Source of the DNA: Sphingomonas sp. OV641
Lineage (GTDB): Bacteria > Pseudomonadota > Alphaproteobacteria > Sphingomonadales > Sphingomonadaceae
Direction of reading: 5' to 3'
Assembly (NCBI RefSeq): GCF_900109205.1
Contig: NZ_FNZB01000003.1
Location: forward strand, 372,001-436,000
DNA: 64,000 nucleotides
Below are positions 8,514 through 20,082 of the stretch, piece after piece; within the stretch, counting starts at the first letter, position 1, and every line of letters begins with the position of its first letter. A model generated the notes under the pieces. It did not search any database, had not been told where the DNA came from, and saw only the letters and a program-made list of their open reading frames with translations. The translations under genes and the position numbers were made by a program.

Positions 8514-10370
8514 TTAGAGGCCCGCGGCGACCGCGAGCCAGTATGTGATTCCGGCCATGATGTAAGCGGCGGCGAACAGATAGCCAACCATGAAGAGCGG
8601 CCATTTCCACCCGTTCGTCTCCCGCTTGGTGACGGCGATCGTGGAGATGCATTGCGGGGCAAAGACGAACCACATCAAAAAGGCGAGGGCGGTCGGTAGC
8701 GACCAGCGATGCTGAAGGTTCTCGATGATCGTGCGCTCGCCCGCGGCATCCTCGGGATCATCCACGGCATAGACGGTGCCGATCGCCGCCACCGCGACTT
8801 CGCGCGCGGCCATGGCCGGGATCAGCGCCAGCGAAATGTCACGATTGAAGCCGATCGGGGCGACCACGACCTCGATGCCGCTCGCGATCCGCCCGGCGAC
8901 GGAATAGTCGACCTGGCTTTCGCCCTCGGGCGCCTGCGGGAAGCTGAGCAGCAGCCACAGGACCACGGTGGTGGCGGCGATGATCGTGCCGGCACGCTTG
9001 AGGAAAATCACCGCCCGGCTCCACAGCCCGAGCGCGACATCGCGCAGTCGGGGCATCTGGTATTTCGGCATTTCCATCATGAAGCCCGACGAATCGCCCT
9101 TGGTGATCGTGCGGCGAAGCACCAGCGCGGCGACGAACGCGCCCACGATCCCGGCAAGATAGAGACCAAGCAGGACAAGCCCCTGTAGGCCGACCCGCGG
9201 GCCGACTGCCGTATTGGGGATGAAGGCGCCGATAATGATGGTGTAGACCGGCAGGCGGGCCGAGCAGGTCATCAGCGGCGCGATCAGGATCGTCGTAAGC
9301 CGGTCCTTCTCGTCGCTGATCGTGCGCGTCGCCATGATACCGGGAACGGCGCAGGCGAAGCTGGACAGCAAGGGAATGAAGGCGCGGCCGGACAGCCCGA
9401 CGCCAGCCATCATCCGATCCATGAGGAATGCCGCACGGACCATATAGCCCGAGGCTTCCAACAGCAGAATGAAGGTGAACAGGATCAGGATCTGCGGCAG
9501 AAAAACCACCACCGCGCCGACGCCGGCGATCAAGCCATCGGTGACCACGGATCTGAGGAGATTGTCCGGAAGGACGCCGCGAACCGCCTCGTCCAGCGAC
9601 GCAAAGCCCCCTTCGATCCAGCCGATCGGCGCTTCCGACCAGCTGAACACCGCCTGGAACATGAGGAACATGAGCGCCACAAGCAGGATAGGCCCAATCA
9701 CCGGGTGGAGGGCGACCGCGTCAAGCGCATGATTCCAGCGTCGAACCGGCGTTTCGGAGACGATAGCCGCCCGGGCGATCTCTCGCGCACGGCGCTGAAG
9801 CTGGGGCAGCGAGTCCGCGCTCTCGGGCAAAGGAAGAGGATCCTGCTGTCCGCCACCCTCAACCGCGGTGGTGAGAGCGGCCCGTAACGTATCCAGCCCG
9901 CGCTTGCGCACCGCAACAGTGGGCACCACGGGCACGCCCAGTTCACGGGAAAGCGCATCGGTCGAAAGGGTAAGCCCATCCCGCTCCGCCAGATCGACCA
10001 TGTTTAGGGCGACGACGACCGGGAGACCCAGCGCGATCAACTGAAGCGCGAACCGCAGGTGAAGATCGAGGTTGGCCGCGTCGACCACCACGACCAAAAC
10101 GTCCGGCCGGCGCTCGCCCGCCTGGCGCCCGAACAGAACGTCGCGCGTCACCTGTTCGTCCGGGGAGGACGGATCGAGGCTGTAGGTGCCTGGCAGATCG
10201 ACCAGTTCGACGGGCCGACCATCATCAAGCGACAGGCGCCCCGAATGGCGCTCCACCGTCACGCCGGGATAGTTGCCGACCTTCTGACGAGCCCCTGTCA
10301 ACGCATTGAACAAAGCGGACTTGCCGGCATTGGGATTGCCGACAAGTGCGACCAGCGGAAGAATGCTCAT
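8514..10370 (-). CDS. feoB: ferrous iron transporter FeoB
   Basis: 618 residues, shorter than the roughly 770 of E. coli FeoB. The cytosolic N-terminal G domain has G1 GNPNAGKSALFNALTG, G3 DLPGTYSL and G4 NMVD. The membrane domain of several hydrophobic helices begins near residue 215 and contains the Cys-bearing SFACAVPGIMATR gate segment characteristic of FeoB. It imports Fe(II) across the inner membrane using nucleotide hydrolysis. It sits one base after feoA and forms an operon with it. Confidence 0.96.
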   Translation of the reverse strand: MSILPLVALVGNPNAGKSALFNALTGARQKVGNYPGVTVERHSGRLSLDDGRPVELVDLPGTYSLDPSSPDEQVTRDVLFGRQAGERRPDVLVVVVDAANLDLHLRFALQLIALGLPVVVALNMVDLAERDGLTLSTDALSRELGVPVVPTVAVRKRGLDTLRAALTTAVEGGGQQDPLPLPESADSLPQLQRRAREIARAAIVSETPVRRWNHALDAVALHPVIGPILLVALMFLMFQAVFSWSEAPIGWIEGGFASLDEAVRGVLPDNLLRSVVTDGLIAGVGAVVVFLPQILILFTFILLLEASGYMVRAAFLMDRMMAGVGLSGRAFIPLLSSFACAVPGIMATRTISDEKDRLTTILIAPLMTCSARLPVYTIIIGAFIPNTAVGPRVGLQGLVLLGLYLAGIVGAFVAALVLRRTITKGDSSGFMMEMPKYQMPRLRDVALGLWSRAVIFLKRAGTIIAATTVVLWLLLSFPQAPEGESQVDYSVAGRIASGIEVVVAPIGFNRDISLALIPAMAAREVAVAAIGTVYAVDDPEDAAGERTIIENLQHRWSLPTALAFLMWFVFAPQCISTIAVTKRETNGWKWPLFMVGYLFAAAYIMAGITYWLAVAAGL

Positions 10371-10371
10371 G

Positions 10372-10626
10372 TCAGTCGGTCGTCACCGTGATGGCGGCGG
10401 CGACATTGCGCCGCAGGGCTATCGTCATGCGGCCGATGCGGCACGCGAGTGGGCCACGGAACAAGGTCGCCCGGTGCAGCAACTCCACGGACACGCCCTC
10501 CTCAAAGCCGAACTCACGCAGGCGGCGGGCTTCCGGAGCGGCGAGCCGGTCCCAGTCGATGGCAGAAACCGTCGCCCGACGACGGAGCGGGAGCGATTCG
10601 AGAGGAAGGGGGGCAGGAGCAAGCAC
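10372..10626 (-). CDS. feoA: ferrous iron transport protein FeoA
   Basis: 84 residues. Small SH3-like protein that partners FeoB at the membrane. The motif REFGFEEGVSVELLHRA matches the FeoA core, and the gene abuts feoB with a one-base gap. Located 71 bases after the COQ9-family gene. Confidence 0.9.
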   Translation of the reverse strand: MLAPAPLPLESLPLRRRATVSAIDWDRLAAPEARRLREFGFEEGVSVELLHRATLFRGPLACRIGRMTIALRRNVAAAITVTTD

Positions 10627-10697
10627 GCGAGCATTCTAACGGCATTGCGAATGGTTATCAATTCACGCCGCTCAACGGTGCACGCTTTTGCTGCTGA

Positions 10698-11357
10698 TCA
10701 CACCACCGGATAGCGCAACCGACCCACGAAACGGGTCAGGCTTGGGCGGCGTTGTGCGCGGCGAGTGATCCCGGCCTTGGCCTTTTCAAAACGCATGATC
10801 CCGTCGATCCGCCGCGCGAGGAAGGCGCGCGTCTCGGCATGATCCTCGCTCTCGTCGTCCAGGAACACCGTGACCGTCGCGCCGTAAACGGCAAACAGCA
10901 TCGCACGTTTCGTGTAGTGATTATAATCCGCCGCAACGTCGCCGGCTGCGCGCCACATCGTGTCGACGCTACGCCAACCAAGCTTCGCCGCGGTCGCGAC
11001 ATTCTGGGGCATGGCGAGGATGGCGAGCGCGCGCCGGAGCGCCTCGCGGTGCGGCGCCGTGGCAGCCAGCCTGGCCTCGACAAGCGCCGTGATCCGCTGC
11101 CGGATCTTCATGGCTGCGAGCCGCTCGGGCGGGAGCGTCACCAGCATTGCGGCATCCACGCTTGCGAACCAGGCATCGATCATGTCCACCGCTCCGCCCG
11201 GAAAGGCGAGGGCTGCCACGTCGCGATCGATCCCGTTCATCTCCGCCGCCATGTCCCGCGCCGCCGCGCCCCAGCCGTCGAATGCCGCGTTTTCGGCGAT
11301 GGCGGGGGCGAGAAGGACACGAATCTCGTCGAGCGTGAGGTCTGCGCTATCGGTCAT
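10698..11357 (-). CDS. COQ9 family protein
   Basis: 219 residues from the ATG at 11357 (MTDSADLTLDE); an ATG three codons upstream is possible. TetR-like helical fold with C-terminal lipid-binding region. Recognisable blocks are AFDGWGAAARDMA, LGWRSVDTMWRAAGD and DYNHYTKRAMLF, all typical of bacterial COQ9 homologues tied to ubiquinone biosynthesis. It precedes feoA/feoB on the same strand, an arrangement I associate with sphingomonads; any functional link to iron is inference. Confidence 0.88.
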   Translation of the reverse strand: MTDSADLTLDEIRVLLAPAIAENAAFDGWGAAARDMAAEMNGIDRDVAALAFPGGAVDMIDAWFASVDAAMLVTLPPERLAAMKIRQRITALVEARLAATAPHREALRRALAILAMPQNVATAAKLGWRSVDTMWRAAGDVAADYNHYTKRAMLFAVYGATVTVFLDDESEDHAETRAFLARRIDGIMRFEKAKAGITRRAQRRPSLTRFVGRLRYPVV

Positions 11358-11447
11358 GACGGCCATATAGGCGTGTCGGTGGGGCAATTTCCACTAGCGG
11401 GCTCAGGCGCGGGAGCGGGAGGTCTTGTTCGCCTGTCCGGTGCCGGG

Positions 11448-12362
11448 TCAGTCGGCAACGAGCGGGCGACGCTCAGGTGCGATCCGGACCAGAACCAGCG
11501 CAGTCGCGACCAGCACCGCTCCCACGAAATCCGCCGCGCCAAGTGCCTCGCCATAAGCGAGCCAGCCGACCGTTGCGGCCACCACCGGCTGGGTAAGCAG
11601 CGCCAATCCGATCACCAGCGGGCTGAAACGGCCTAGCGCATAGATCATCAGGCCTTGGCCGATCACCTGGCTGCACAGTGCAAGGCCGAGCAGCGGCGCC
11701 CAATCTTCGGGCCAGACCTGCTCGCCCAGGAGGACCGCAGCGACTAGCAACGGCAGAACCGTCGCCGCGGATGACAGCCCAAGCGCGGGAAGCGGAGCCA
11801 TGCTGGCCCGAGCGCGCGCCATGAGGATGAAATAGCCTGCATAGAGAATGCCGGCGACCAGACAAAGAAGGTCACCGATCAGATTCTGCGGATCAAGCTG
11901 GTAGGAACGCCCCATCAGCAACGCGGCCCCCATCGCAGCCAACCCAAGCGCCAGCCCCTGCATCCGCGTCGGCCAGGCTCGAGCCACGAGAAAGCCGTAG
12001 AGCGGGAAAACGAATGTCGCGGCGTTGCCGAACAGTGTCGCGTTGGCGAGCTTGGTATGGTGGATGCCGACATGCCAGCTGGCGAGATCGCCAGCGAAGA
12101 GGATGCCAGACCCGGCAAGCACCCAGCCAATCCCGCGCGCGCTGGCAACCGGTCGCCCGCCGGTGAGGGTCGCCAGAAGGAGCAGCACCGGAGTGGCAAG
12201 ACCAATACGCCAGAAGCCCGCCGCGACGGGGCCGACATCAGTCAGCCGCACGAACCACGGGCCGAACGCGAGCGCCAAATTGCCCCCGAGCAGGGCGGCA
12301 AAGGCCAATGCTCCACCACTTGGGCGCGATGTAGCTTTTCTTGGGGCCGGTGCCTCGTGCAT
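11448..12362 (-). CDS. DMT-superfamily (EamA) transporter
   Basis: 304 residues with about ten hydrophobic helices and two EamA repeats. Near the N-terminus is GPWFVRLTDVGPVAAGFWR, a typical EamA start of repeat 1; the second repeat follows after about residue 150. The substrate cannot be told from sequence; family members export amino acids or metabolites. The start at 12362 (MHEAPAPRK) is preferred because the upstream open frame overlaps the divergent reductase gene. The 65-base gap holds both promoters. Confidence 0.88.
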   Translation of the reverse strand: MHEAPAPRKATSRPSGGALAFAALLGGNLALAFGPWFVRLTDVGPVAAGFWRIGLATPVLLLLATLTGGRPVASARGIGWVLAGSGILFAGDLASWHVGIHHTKLANATLFGNAATFVFPLYGFLVARAWPTRMQGLALGLAAMGAALLMGRSYQLDPQNLIGDLLCLVAGILYAGYFILMARARASMAPLPALGLSSAATVLPLLVAAVLLGEQVWPEDWAPLLGLALCSQVIGQGLMIYALGRFSPLVIGLALLTQPVVAATVGWLAYGEALGAADFVGAVLVATALVLVRIAPERRPLVAD

Positions 12363-12427
12363 GCTGCCCCGTAACCACCTAAGTCGGGCAAGTCCCGTAG
12401 CAAAGTGCAACGGAAGGGGAGTTTGAA

Positions 12428-13507
12428 ATGCCAAGCCTGTTTGATCCGATCGAACTGGGTGCCATTCGCGCCGCAAATCGCGTGCTGATGGCACCGCTGA
12501 CCCGCACGCGGGCCGACGACGATCACGTGCCCACCGAGATGATGATCGAATATTATCGGCAGCGCGCCGGCGCCGGCCTGATCATCTCCGAGGCGACCGG
12601 CATCAGCCGGCAGGGACTGGGCTGGCCGAATGCGCCGGGCATCTGGACCGATGCGCAGACCGAGGCATGGAAGCCGATCACCGAAGCGGTACATGAGGCG
12701 GGCGGCAAGATCATCGCCCAGCTATGGCACCAGGGCCGGCTGGCGCGCCCCGATGTGAACAAGCTGCAGCCGCTCTCGGCCTCCGTCACGCGGGCGCCTT
12801 ATCCGAACCCGGCGAAGAACCCCTATGGTGAGGCGCGCGCCGCCACGCTGGACGAGATCAAGGAAGCGATCGAGCAATATGCGCAGGCGGCACGCAACGC
12901 GTTGGCGGCCGGGTTTGACGGCGTGCAGCTGCACGGCGCCAATGGCTATTTGATCGACCAGTTCCTGCGCGACAACACCAACCTTCGTGATGACGATTAC
13001 GGCGGCTCGCCGGAGAACCGCATCCGCTTCATGAAGGAAGCGGTGGAAGCGGTGATTGCCGTCGCAGGCGCCGAGCGCACCTCCATTCGCCTGTCGCCCA
13101 ATGGCGAGACTCAGGGCGCCGACGACAGCAATCCCGAGGCGGTTTTCATTCCCGCCGCCAAGGTGCTGGACGAATTGGGCATCGCCTTCCTCGAGTTGCG
13201 CGAACAGGCGCCGGACGGCACCTTCGGCGCGACCACCGTGCCCAAATTGAGCCCGGCGATCCGCAAGGTGTTCACGCGCCCGTTGGTGCTGAACCAGGAT
13301 TATACGCTGGATAAGGCACAGGCCGATCTGGACTCCGGGATCGCCGATGCAATTGCCTTCGGCCGGCCGTTCATCGGCAATCCGGACTTGGTGGAGCGGC
13401 TGCGTGCCGGTGCTCCGCTGGCGCAGGACAATCCCAAGACCTGGTATTCGAAGGGGCCGGAGGGATATATCGACTATCCGTCCTATCAGGAACAGGCGGC
13501 CGCCTGA
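12428..13507 (+). CDS. alkene reductase, old yellow enzyme family
   Basis: 359 residues. FMN-dependent TIM-barrel ene-reductase that uses NAD(P)H to reduce activated C=C bonds or nitro groups. MAPLTRTRAD lies near residue 20, GFDGVQLHGANGYLIDQFL in the middle, and the signature NLRDDDYGGSPENR follows. Length and motifs match the NemA group. GGAAGGGGAG lies about 7 bases before the ATG. Divergent from the DMT transporter. Confidence 0.93.
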   Translation: MPSLFDPIELGAIRAANRVLMAPLTRTRADDDHVPTEMMIEYYRQRAGAGLIISEATGISRQGLGWPNAPGIWTDAQTEAWKPITEAVHEAGGKIIAQLWHQGRLARPDVNKLQPLSASVTRAPYPNPAKNPYGEARAATLDEIKEAIEQYAQAARNALAAGFDGVQLHGANGYLIDQFLRDNTNLRDDDYGGSPENRIRFMKEAVEAVIAVAGAERTSIRLSPNGETQGADDSNPEAVFIPAAKVLDELGIAFLELREQAPDGTFGATTVPKLSPAIRKVFTRPLVLNQDYTLDKAQADLDSGIADAIAFGRPFIGNPDLVERLRAGAPLAQDNPKTWYSKGPEGYIDYPSYQEQAAA

Positions 13508-13514
13508 TACCGCC

Positions 13515-13549
13515 GGTGCCGCCCCGCGCCACGTGCGTGGGGCGGCGCC
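13515..13549 (+). terminator. hairpin after the alkene reductase gene
   Basis: GGTGCCGCCCC pairs with GGGGCGGCGCC (11 bp) around a 13-base loop, 8 bases past the reductase stop. No T-run follows, so termination may depend on stem strength or Rho. Confidence 0.45.
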
Positions 13550-13687
13550 TCGTGATCTGCGCTATCTGCAAGGCAAGACGCCTTTGCGCAGGTCCCTTTG
13601 CTTACCACAGTCTGGGGCCTGCAGGCGGCTCCATCGCAGATCCGTTTTCGCCTGGTACGTTCGTCTTGGCGATTGTAGTGCGACGCC

Positions 13688-14539
13688 TTACGCCGCTGAT
13701 TGGATTTTCAGCGGATCCCAGGCGATTAGGTTTGCCGACTCATTGGTCTTTACGCGCGCAGCGAAGGAAAACGCGTCCACCGAAGTGAAGCTTTCGTCTA
13801 AAATTGCGTAGCCGTAGCTATGAAGAAGAGCGATCAGCTCACCAGAGGAACTTCCTGCCCGCTCCAGCGCACTCGGACCCATTTCAAAAATGACTGCTGG
13901 GCGGTATCGGTCAAGAGTTTTGGCGGCGCCGCGTAGGACGTCGACTTCATGGCCATCCGTATCGATCTTGATCAGGTCAACCCTTTCAAGCGCGTGCTCC
14001 TCAGTGATTTGATCTATCGTGTAGAACGTCACGCGCTCGTGCGTATTGGTCACCGTGTCGTCAATGCGATAGCCGTTGATGACGAACATGTCGCCTTGGC
14101 CACCCCGGTTACCGCTGGCACCTAGCACGGGTGTGATGTTTGACATGGCGTTACGGCGCGCATTGGCCGTCAGCCGCTCCATCGCCCAAGGTGACGGCTC
14201 GATTGCAACAACCCGGCCTGCAGGGCCGACGCAGCGTGCGGCCCAAAGCGAAATGAGGCCGATATTCGCGCCTACGTCGATTACCGTACCCCCCGCAGGT
14301 GATAGGCGCTGCACCGCGGCGAGCGTTTCCGGTTCATAGTCGCCATCGAAGTAAAGCCGCATGTCCATCGACTGAGCGGGATCAAGCATCACCTTCATGC
14401 CGCGCCACGTGAACGGGAAGGGCGCACGGCCGCGCGTCAGCGGGCCAAGGACGAGGCTCTTGATCTTACGACGTGCCGTAATCTGAAGCGGCAGGCTCCG
14501 GTAAACGGTAGTCGCCGCGCGCGTGAGTGCATTGCCCAT
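13688..14539 (-). CDS. FkbM family methyltransferase
   Basis: 283 residues. SAM-binding motif I is TVIDVGANIGLISLWA, with the acidic motif II VVAIEPSPWAMERL and a DLIKIDTDGHEVDVLRGA block, all typical of FkbM methyltransferases that O-methylate sugars or polyketides. The start at 14539 (MGNALTRAA) is chosen over one 14 codons upstream. The substrate is unknown; a modified surface glycan is plausible given the glycan loci elsewhere in the window. Confidence 0.88.
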   Translation of the reverse strand: MGNALTRAATTVYRSLPLQITARRKIKSLVLGPLTRGRAPFPFTWRGMKVMLDPAQSMDMRLYFDGDYEPETLAAVQRLSPAGGTVIDVGANIGLISLWAARCVGPAGRVVAIEPSPWAMERLTANARRNAMSNITPVLGASGNRGGQGDMFVINGYRIDDTVTNTHERVTFYTIDQITEEHALERVDLIKIDTDGHEVDVLRGAAKTLDRYRPAVIFEMGPSALERAGSSSGELIALLHSYGYAILDESFTSVDAFSFAARVKTNESANLIAWDPLKIQSAA

Positions 14540-14643
14540 GTCGTCCCCGCTTCCATGTCGATCCGGTGAGCAGCGGACCACAGCCCCGAGAACAGCGCAA
14601 AGGAAGATACAGCGAAATCGGCGCTAAACGCCCGCGACGCAGA

Positions 14644-16602
14644 TCAGGGCGCGCAATCGTTCGCGTGCGTTACGCCGAGTACGCCCATCAGTCGTTGAAG
14701 CGAGTAAGGTTTCCGCAGCAGCGGAAAGCCGTGATTGCCTTCTTCGGCCAGCACGTGGCTATAGCCGCTCGTCAGCACCACGCGGCAGTTCGGCCAGCGT
14801 CGCTCCACTTCTTTCGCGAGTTCAATGCCGCTCATTCCGGGCATGACAACATCGGTGAATACCAGGTCGAAGGCGCCCTTCGTCTCAATCAGTATATTGA
14901 GCGCGGACTCCGCGTTTGTCGCCCAGACCGTCGACTGGCCGAGTTCTTCCAGCAAGGCGAGCGCGAAACGTCCGACGACTTCATTGTCCTCCACCATCAG
15001 TACGCGCTGCGTCGGCAGCTCGTTGCGCAACTGGGCTGGGGTGGCGCTGTGGTGATCGGCGGTAGGCCGCACCGTTGAGCGCGGAAGGTAGATCGTGAAG
15101 GTGCTGCCTTCACCAAAGCGGCTATCGACGCTGATTTCGCCACCGGACTGTTTGGCGAAGCCATAGGCCTGGCTGAGGCCAAGGCCGGTTCCTTTGCCGA
15201 CTTCCTTCGTGGTGAAGAACGGCTCGAAAATGCGCGCCTGCGTCTCGGCATCCATGCCGGTGCCGTTGTCCATCATGTCTACCGCGACGAAATCACCCTC
15301 GATCGCGGCATGGCGGCGTACCGACGGCACGTGGCGGACGTTGCGAGCAACGATCCGCAATTCCCCACCCTGCGGCATCGCGTCGCGCGCGTTGATCGCC
15401 ATGTTGAGCAGCGCGGACTCGAACTGGTTGGGATCCGCGCTGACCGAGCCGACATCCTCGTCGATCTCGATCCGAACAGACACCGGCGAGCCAACCGTGG
15501 TGGTGATCAGCCGTTCCAGGCCGCGAACCCGCTCCCCGACCGAGAAGGTCTCGGGCTCCAGCGGCTGCCGCCGGGCGAAGGCCAGCAGCTGGCCCGTAAG
15601 TTGCGCCGCGCGATCGGCGGTTTCCGCAATGGCCGAAATATACCGCTGCTGCCTTTCCTCAGTCTGGTTCGGCAGCAGCAGCAGATCCGCCGAGGCTCGA
15701 ATGACGGTCAGCAGATTGTTGAAATCATGCGCGACGCCGCCGGTCAGGCGGCCGATCGCCTCCATCTTCTGACTATGCGCTAGAGCTTCGCGCGCGGTCT
15801 CCAGCTCCTCCTGCGCACGGCGGCGCTCCGTCACGTCGCGCGTGATCTTGGTGAAGCCGGTCAGCACGCCGGCGTCGTCATGGATCGGGTCTATCACGAC
15901 ATGCGCCCAAAAGGTCGTGCCGTCCTTTCGGACGCGCAGCGCCTCCTTCTCGAACGTGCCCTGGAGCAGAGCGGTACGCAGCGCCTTGGCCGGTTCGCCC
16001 GTCGCCCGATCCGCCTCGGTGTAGAAGCGCGAAAAGTGATGGCCGATAATTTCTTCGGCGCGATAACCTTTGATCGCCTCCGCCCCGGCGTTCCAGCTCG
16101 ACACGTTGCCGTCCGGATCGAGCATGTAGATGGCGTAGTCGCGCACGCCTTGCACCAGCAGGCGGAACTGCTGCTCGCTGCGGAACAGCGCCCGTTCCGC
16201 CTCCTTCTTTTCGCTGATGTCCCTTGTGACCTTGGCGTAGCCGATCAGGGTGCCCGTCTCATCGCGCACGGGATCGATCACGACGCTGGCCCAGAAGCGC
16301 TCGCCGTCCTTGCGGACGCGCCAGCCTTCAGCCTCGAACTTACCTTCCTGTGCCGCCGTTCGCAGCGCGCGCATCGGCAATCCGGTGGCGCGGTCCTCCG
16401 GCGTGTAGAAGCGGGAGAAATGCTCGCCGATGATCTCGGCGGCGACATAGCCCTTGAACCGCTGCGCGCCCGCATTCCAGCTCGCCACGAAGCCGTCCGC
16501 GTCCAGCAAGTAGATCGCGTAATCCCTCACCGCATCCAGCAGGAGCTGGAAGCGGCGCTCGTTCTCCATCGCGAGCAGGTGCTGGTTGCGGGTCGCACTC
16601 AT
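14644..16602 (-). CDS. PAS-PAS hybrid sensor histidine kinase with receiver
   Basis: 652 residues, no membrane segments. Two PAS/PAC units (about 15-135 and 140-260) are near-copies, each with RDYAIY.LD and WNAGA motifs and an IDPV/IDPI segment. HisKA follows with GGVAHDFNNLLTVI, then an HATPase_c with GTGLGLSQAYGF. The C-terminal receiver has VEDNEVV and acceptor FTDVVMPGMSG. Such soluble hybrid kinases usually sense light, redox or small ligands through PAS. Internal duplication of the PAS unit looks recent. The output regulator is not in this window. Confidence 0.92.
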   Translation of the reverse strand: MSATRNQHLLAMENERRFQLLLDAVRDYAIYLLDADGFVASWNAGAQRFKGYVAAEIIGEHFSRFYTPEDRATGLPMRALRTAAQEGKFEAEGWRVRKDGERFWASVVIDPVRDETGTLIGYAKVTRDISEKKEAERALFRSEQQFRLLVQGVRDYAIYMLDPDGNVSSWNAGAEAIKGYRAEEIIGHHFSRFYTEADRATGEPAKALRTALLQGTFEKEALRVRKDGTTFWAHVVIDPIHDDAGVLTGFTKITRDVTERRRAQEELETAREALAHSQKMEAIGRLTGGVAHDFNNLLTVIRASADLLLLPNQTEERQQRYISAIAETADRAAQLTGQLLAFARRQPLEPETFSVGERVRGLERLITTTVGSPVSVRIEIDEDVGSVSADPNQFESALLNMAINARDAMPQGGELRIVARNVRHVPSVRRHAAIEGDFVAVDMMDNGTGMDAETQARIFEPFFTTKEVGKGTGLGLSQAYGFAKQSGGEISVDSRFGEGSTFTIYLPRSTVRPTADHHSATPAQLRNELPTQRVLMVEDNEVVGRFALALLEELGQSTVWATNAESALNILIETKGAFDLVFTDVVMPGMSGIELAKEVERRWPNCRVVLTSGYSHVLAEEGNHGFPLLRKPYSLQRLMGVLGVTHANDCAP

Positions 16603-16733
16603 CGGTGAACGGGCCTATGGGGCTGGCAACAATTCCGCAACGAAAATGGCAGGTTTTCACGCGCTTTCTGGCTGCCCGCGGCCTTGCGGACACATGATGT
16701 CGCGGCGCCCCTTCCGCGGGAAGGGACGCGCGT

Positions 16734-16901
16734 TCACTTGTCCTTCGTCAGCGATGTCTTTCGCTCGATCGTCTGCTTGTTCGGCTGTCCCTTGTCGAGC
16801 GTGTCGGAGGGCCGCATCGCATCGCCCTCCTTCTGGTGTTCGGCCGACAGTTTCGGGCGCTTGGTTTCGGTGGTGCCGTTCTTGTCGCCATCCTTGTCCA
16901 T
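16734..16901 (-). CDS. 55-residue charged hypothetical protein
   Basis: A 56-codon frame begins 11 bases after the stop of the fused glycosyltransferase gene and is preceded by GGAGAG. The product starts MDKDGDKNGTTETKRPKL and is rich in Lys, Asp, Glu and Thr, with no hydrophobic segment and no Cys. Its codons look like those of its neighbours. It is short enough to be missed by automated callers. It appears to be the last gene of the glycan operon; function unknown, possibly a disordered or nucleic-acid-associated peptide. Confidence 0.6.
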   Translation of the reverse strand: MDKDGDKNGTTETKRPKLSAEHQKEGDAMRPSDTLDKGQPNKQTIERKTSLTKDK

Positions 16902-16912
16902 CGCTGCTCTCC

Positions 16913-18993
<2,081 letters not shown>

Positions 18994-18997
<4 letters not shown>

Positions 18998-20082
18998 GCA
19001 GCCACCTGCTCGGCGGTGGCGTGGGCGCGGAACAGTTCATCGACCTGCTTGGCGCGCAGTTCGTAGGTGTGCTCGGCTAGGACGCGCTTGCGGGCGGCTT
19101 CGCCGATGGCGCGGGCGCGTCCGGGGGTGAGGTCGGCTAGCAGGTCGGCGACGTCCTGGCCGGTGCGCGCGACGAGTACTTCCTCGCCGGGGATCAAGAA
19201 CTGCTCGATGCCTTCCCAATAATCAGTGATGAGGCAGGCGCCCGCGCCGGCGGCCTCGAATACGCGGGTGGCGGGGGAGAAGCCGACCGCCGCCATCGAA
19301 TCGCGTGCGATGTTGAGCACCGCGATCGGCGTGCAGTTGAAGGCGTTGTGGTCCGCGGTGCCGACATGGCCGAGGTGGCGGACGTTGGCGGGCATGTTCT
19401 TGTCGTGCCAGCCGCTGCCGCCGATTAGGAACTGACGCTCTGGCAGCGCGGCGGCGGCGGCGAGGAAGAATTGTTCCACGCGCGCCTCGCGATCGGGCAG
19501 GCGATTGCCGAGGAAGGCGAGGTCGCAGGCGAAGCGATCGTCGGGCGCTACGGGGTGGTGGGTGTCAGGGTCGACGGCATTGTACACGGGGATGCAGCGC
19601 GCCGCGCCGAGCGCCTCATAGGCCTCCACGACGGGCGGGCCGCCGCCATAGGTGAGGACCATGTCGAGGTGCGGCAGCGCGGCGCGGACGGGGTGCGCGG
19701 GATCGGCGCGGATCTCGTCCAGCGTGGCGGCGGCGTCGACGTCCCAGAAAATCTTCAGGGCGTCAGGACTTGCGTGCTCAACGATGCCGGCGATCAGCTC
19801 CGCGTCGAACACGCCGACGCCGCTGGCCTTCACCACCACGTCGGCCTTGTGCGCCTCGGCGAGAACCGAGCGCAGACCCTCTGCCGTCGCCGGATAGACG
19901 ACCGAGGTGGCGTATTCGGGCGGGTCGATGTCGCGGTTCTGCTGGCGGTCGAAGGCGTCGGGTTCGTAGAAGGTGATCTGGTGACCGTGTGCGGCCAGGG
20001 CCTTCAGGATGCCGCGGTAATAGGTCGCAGCGCCATTCCAATAGGAGGACAGCAGGCTCGATCCGTAGAAGGCGATCTTCAT
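18994..20082 (-). CDS. CgeB-type glycosyltransferase (second of three)
   Basis: 362 residues, starting MKIAFYGSSLLSSYWNGA. It has the same layout as the fused protein and the upstream gene: a variable N-terminal domain, then a VGFSPATRVFEAAGAGACLITDY block, typical of the Glyco_trans_1_2 C-terminal domain. It probably adds a sugar to a surface glycan or protein in the cytoplasm. ATGA overlaps on both sides point to translational coupling. The frame stays open upstream of 20082, but that part is a shadow of the previous gene. Confidence 0.85.
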
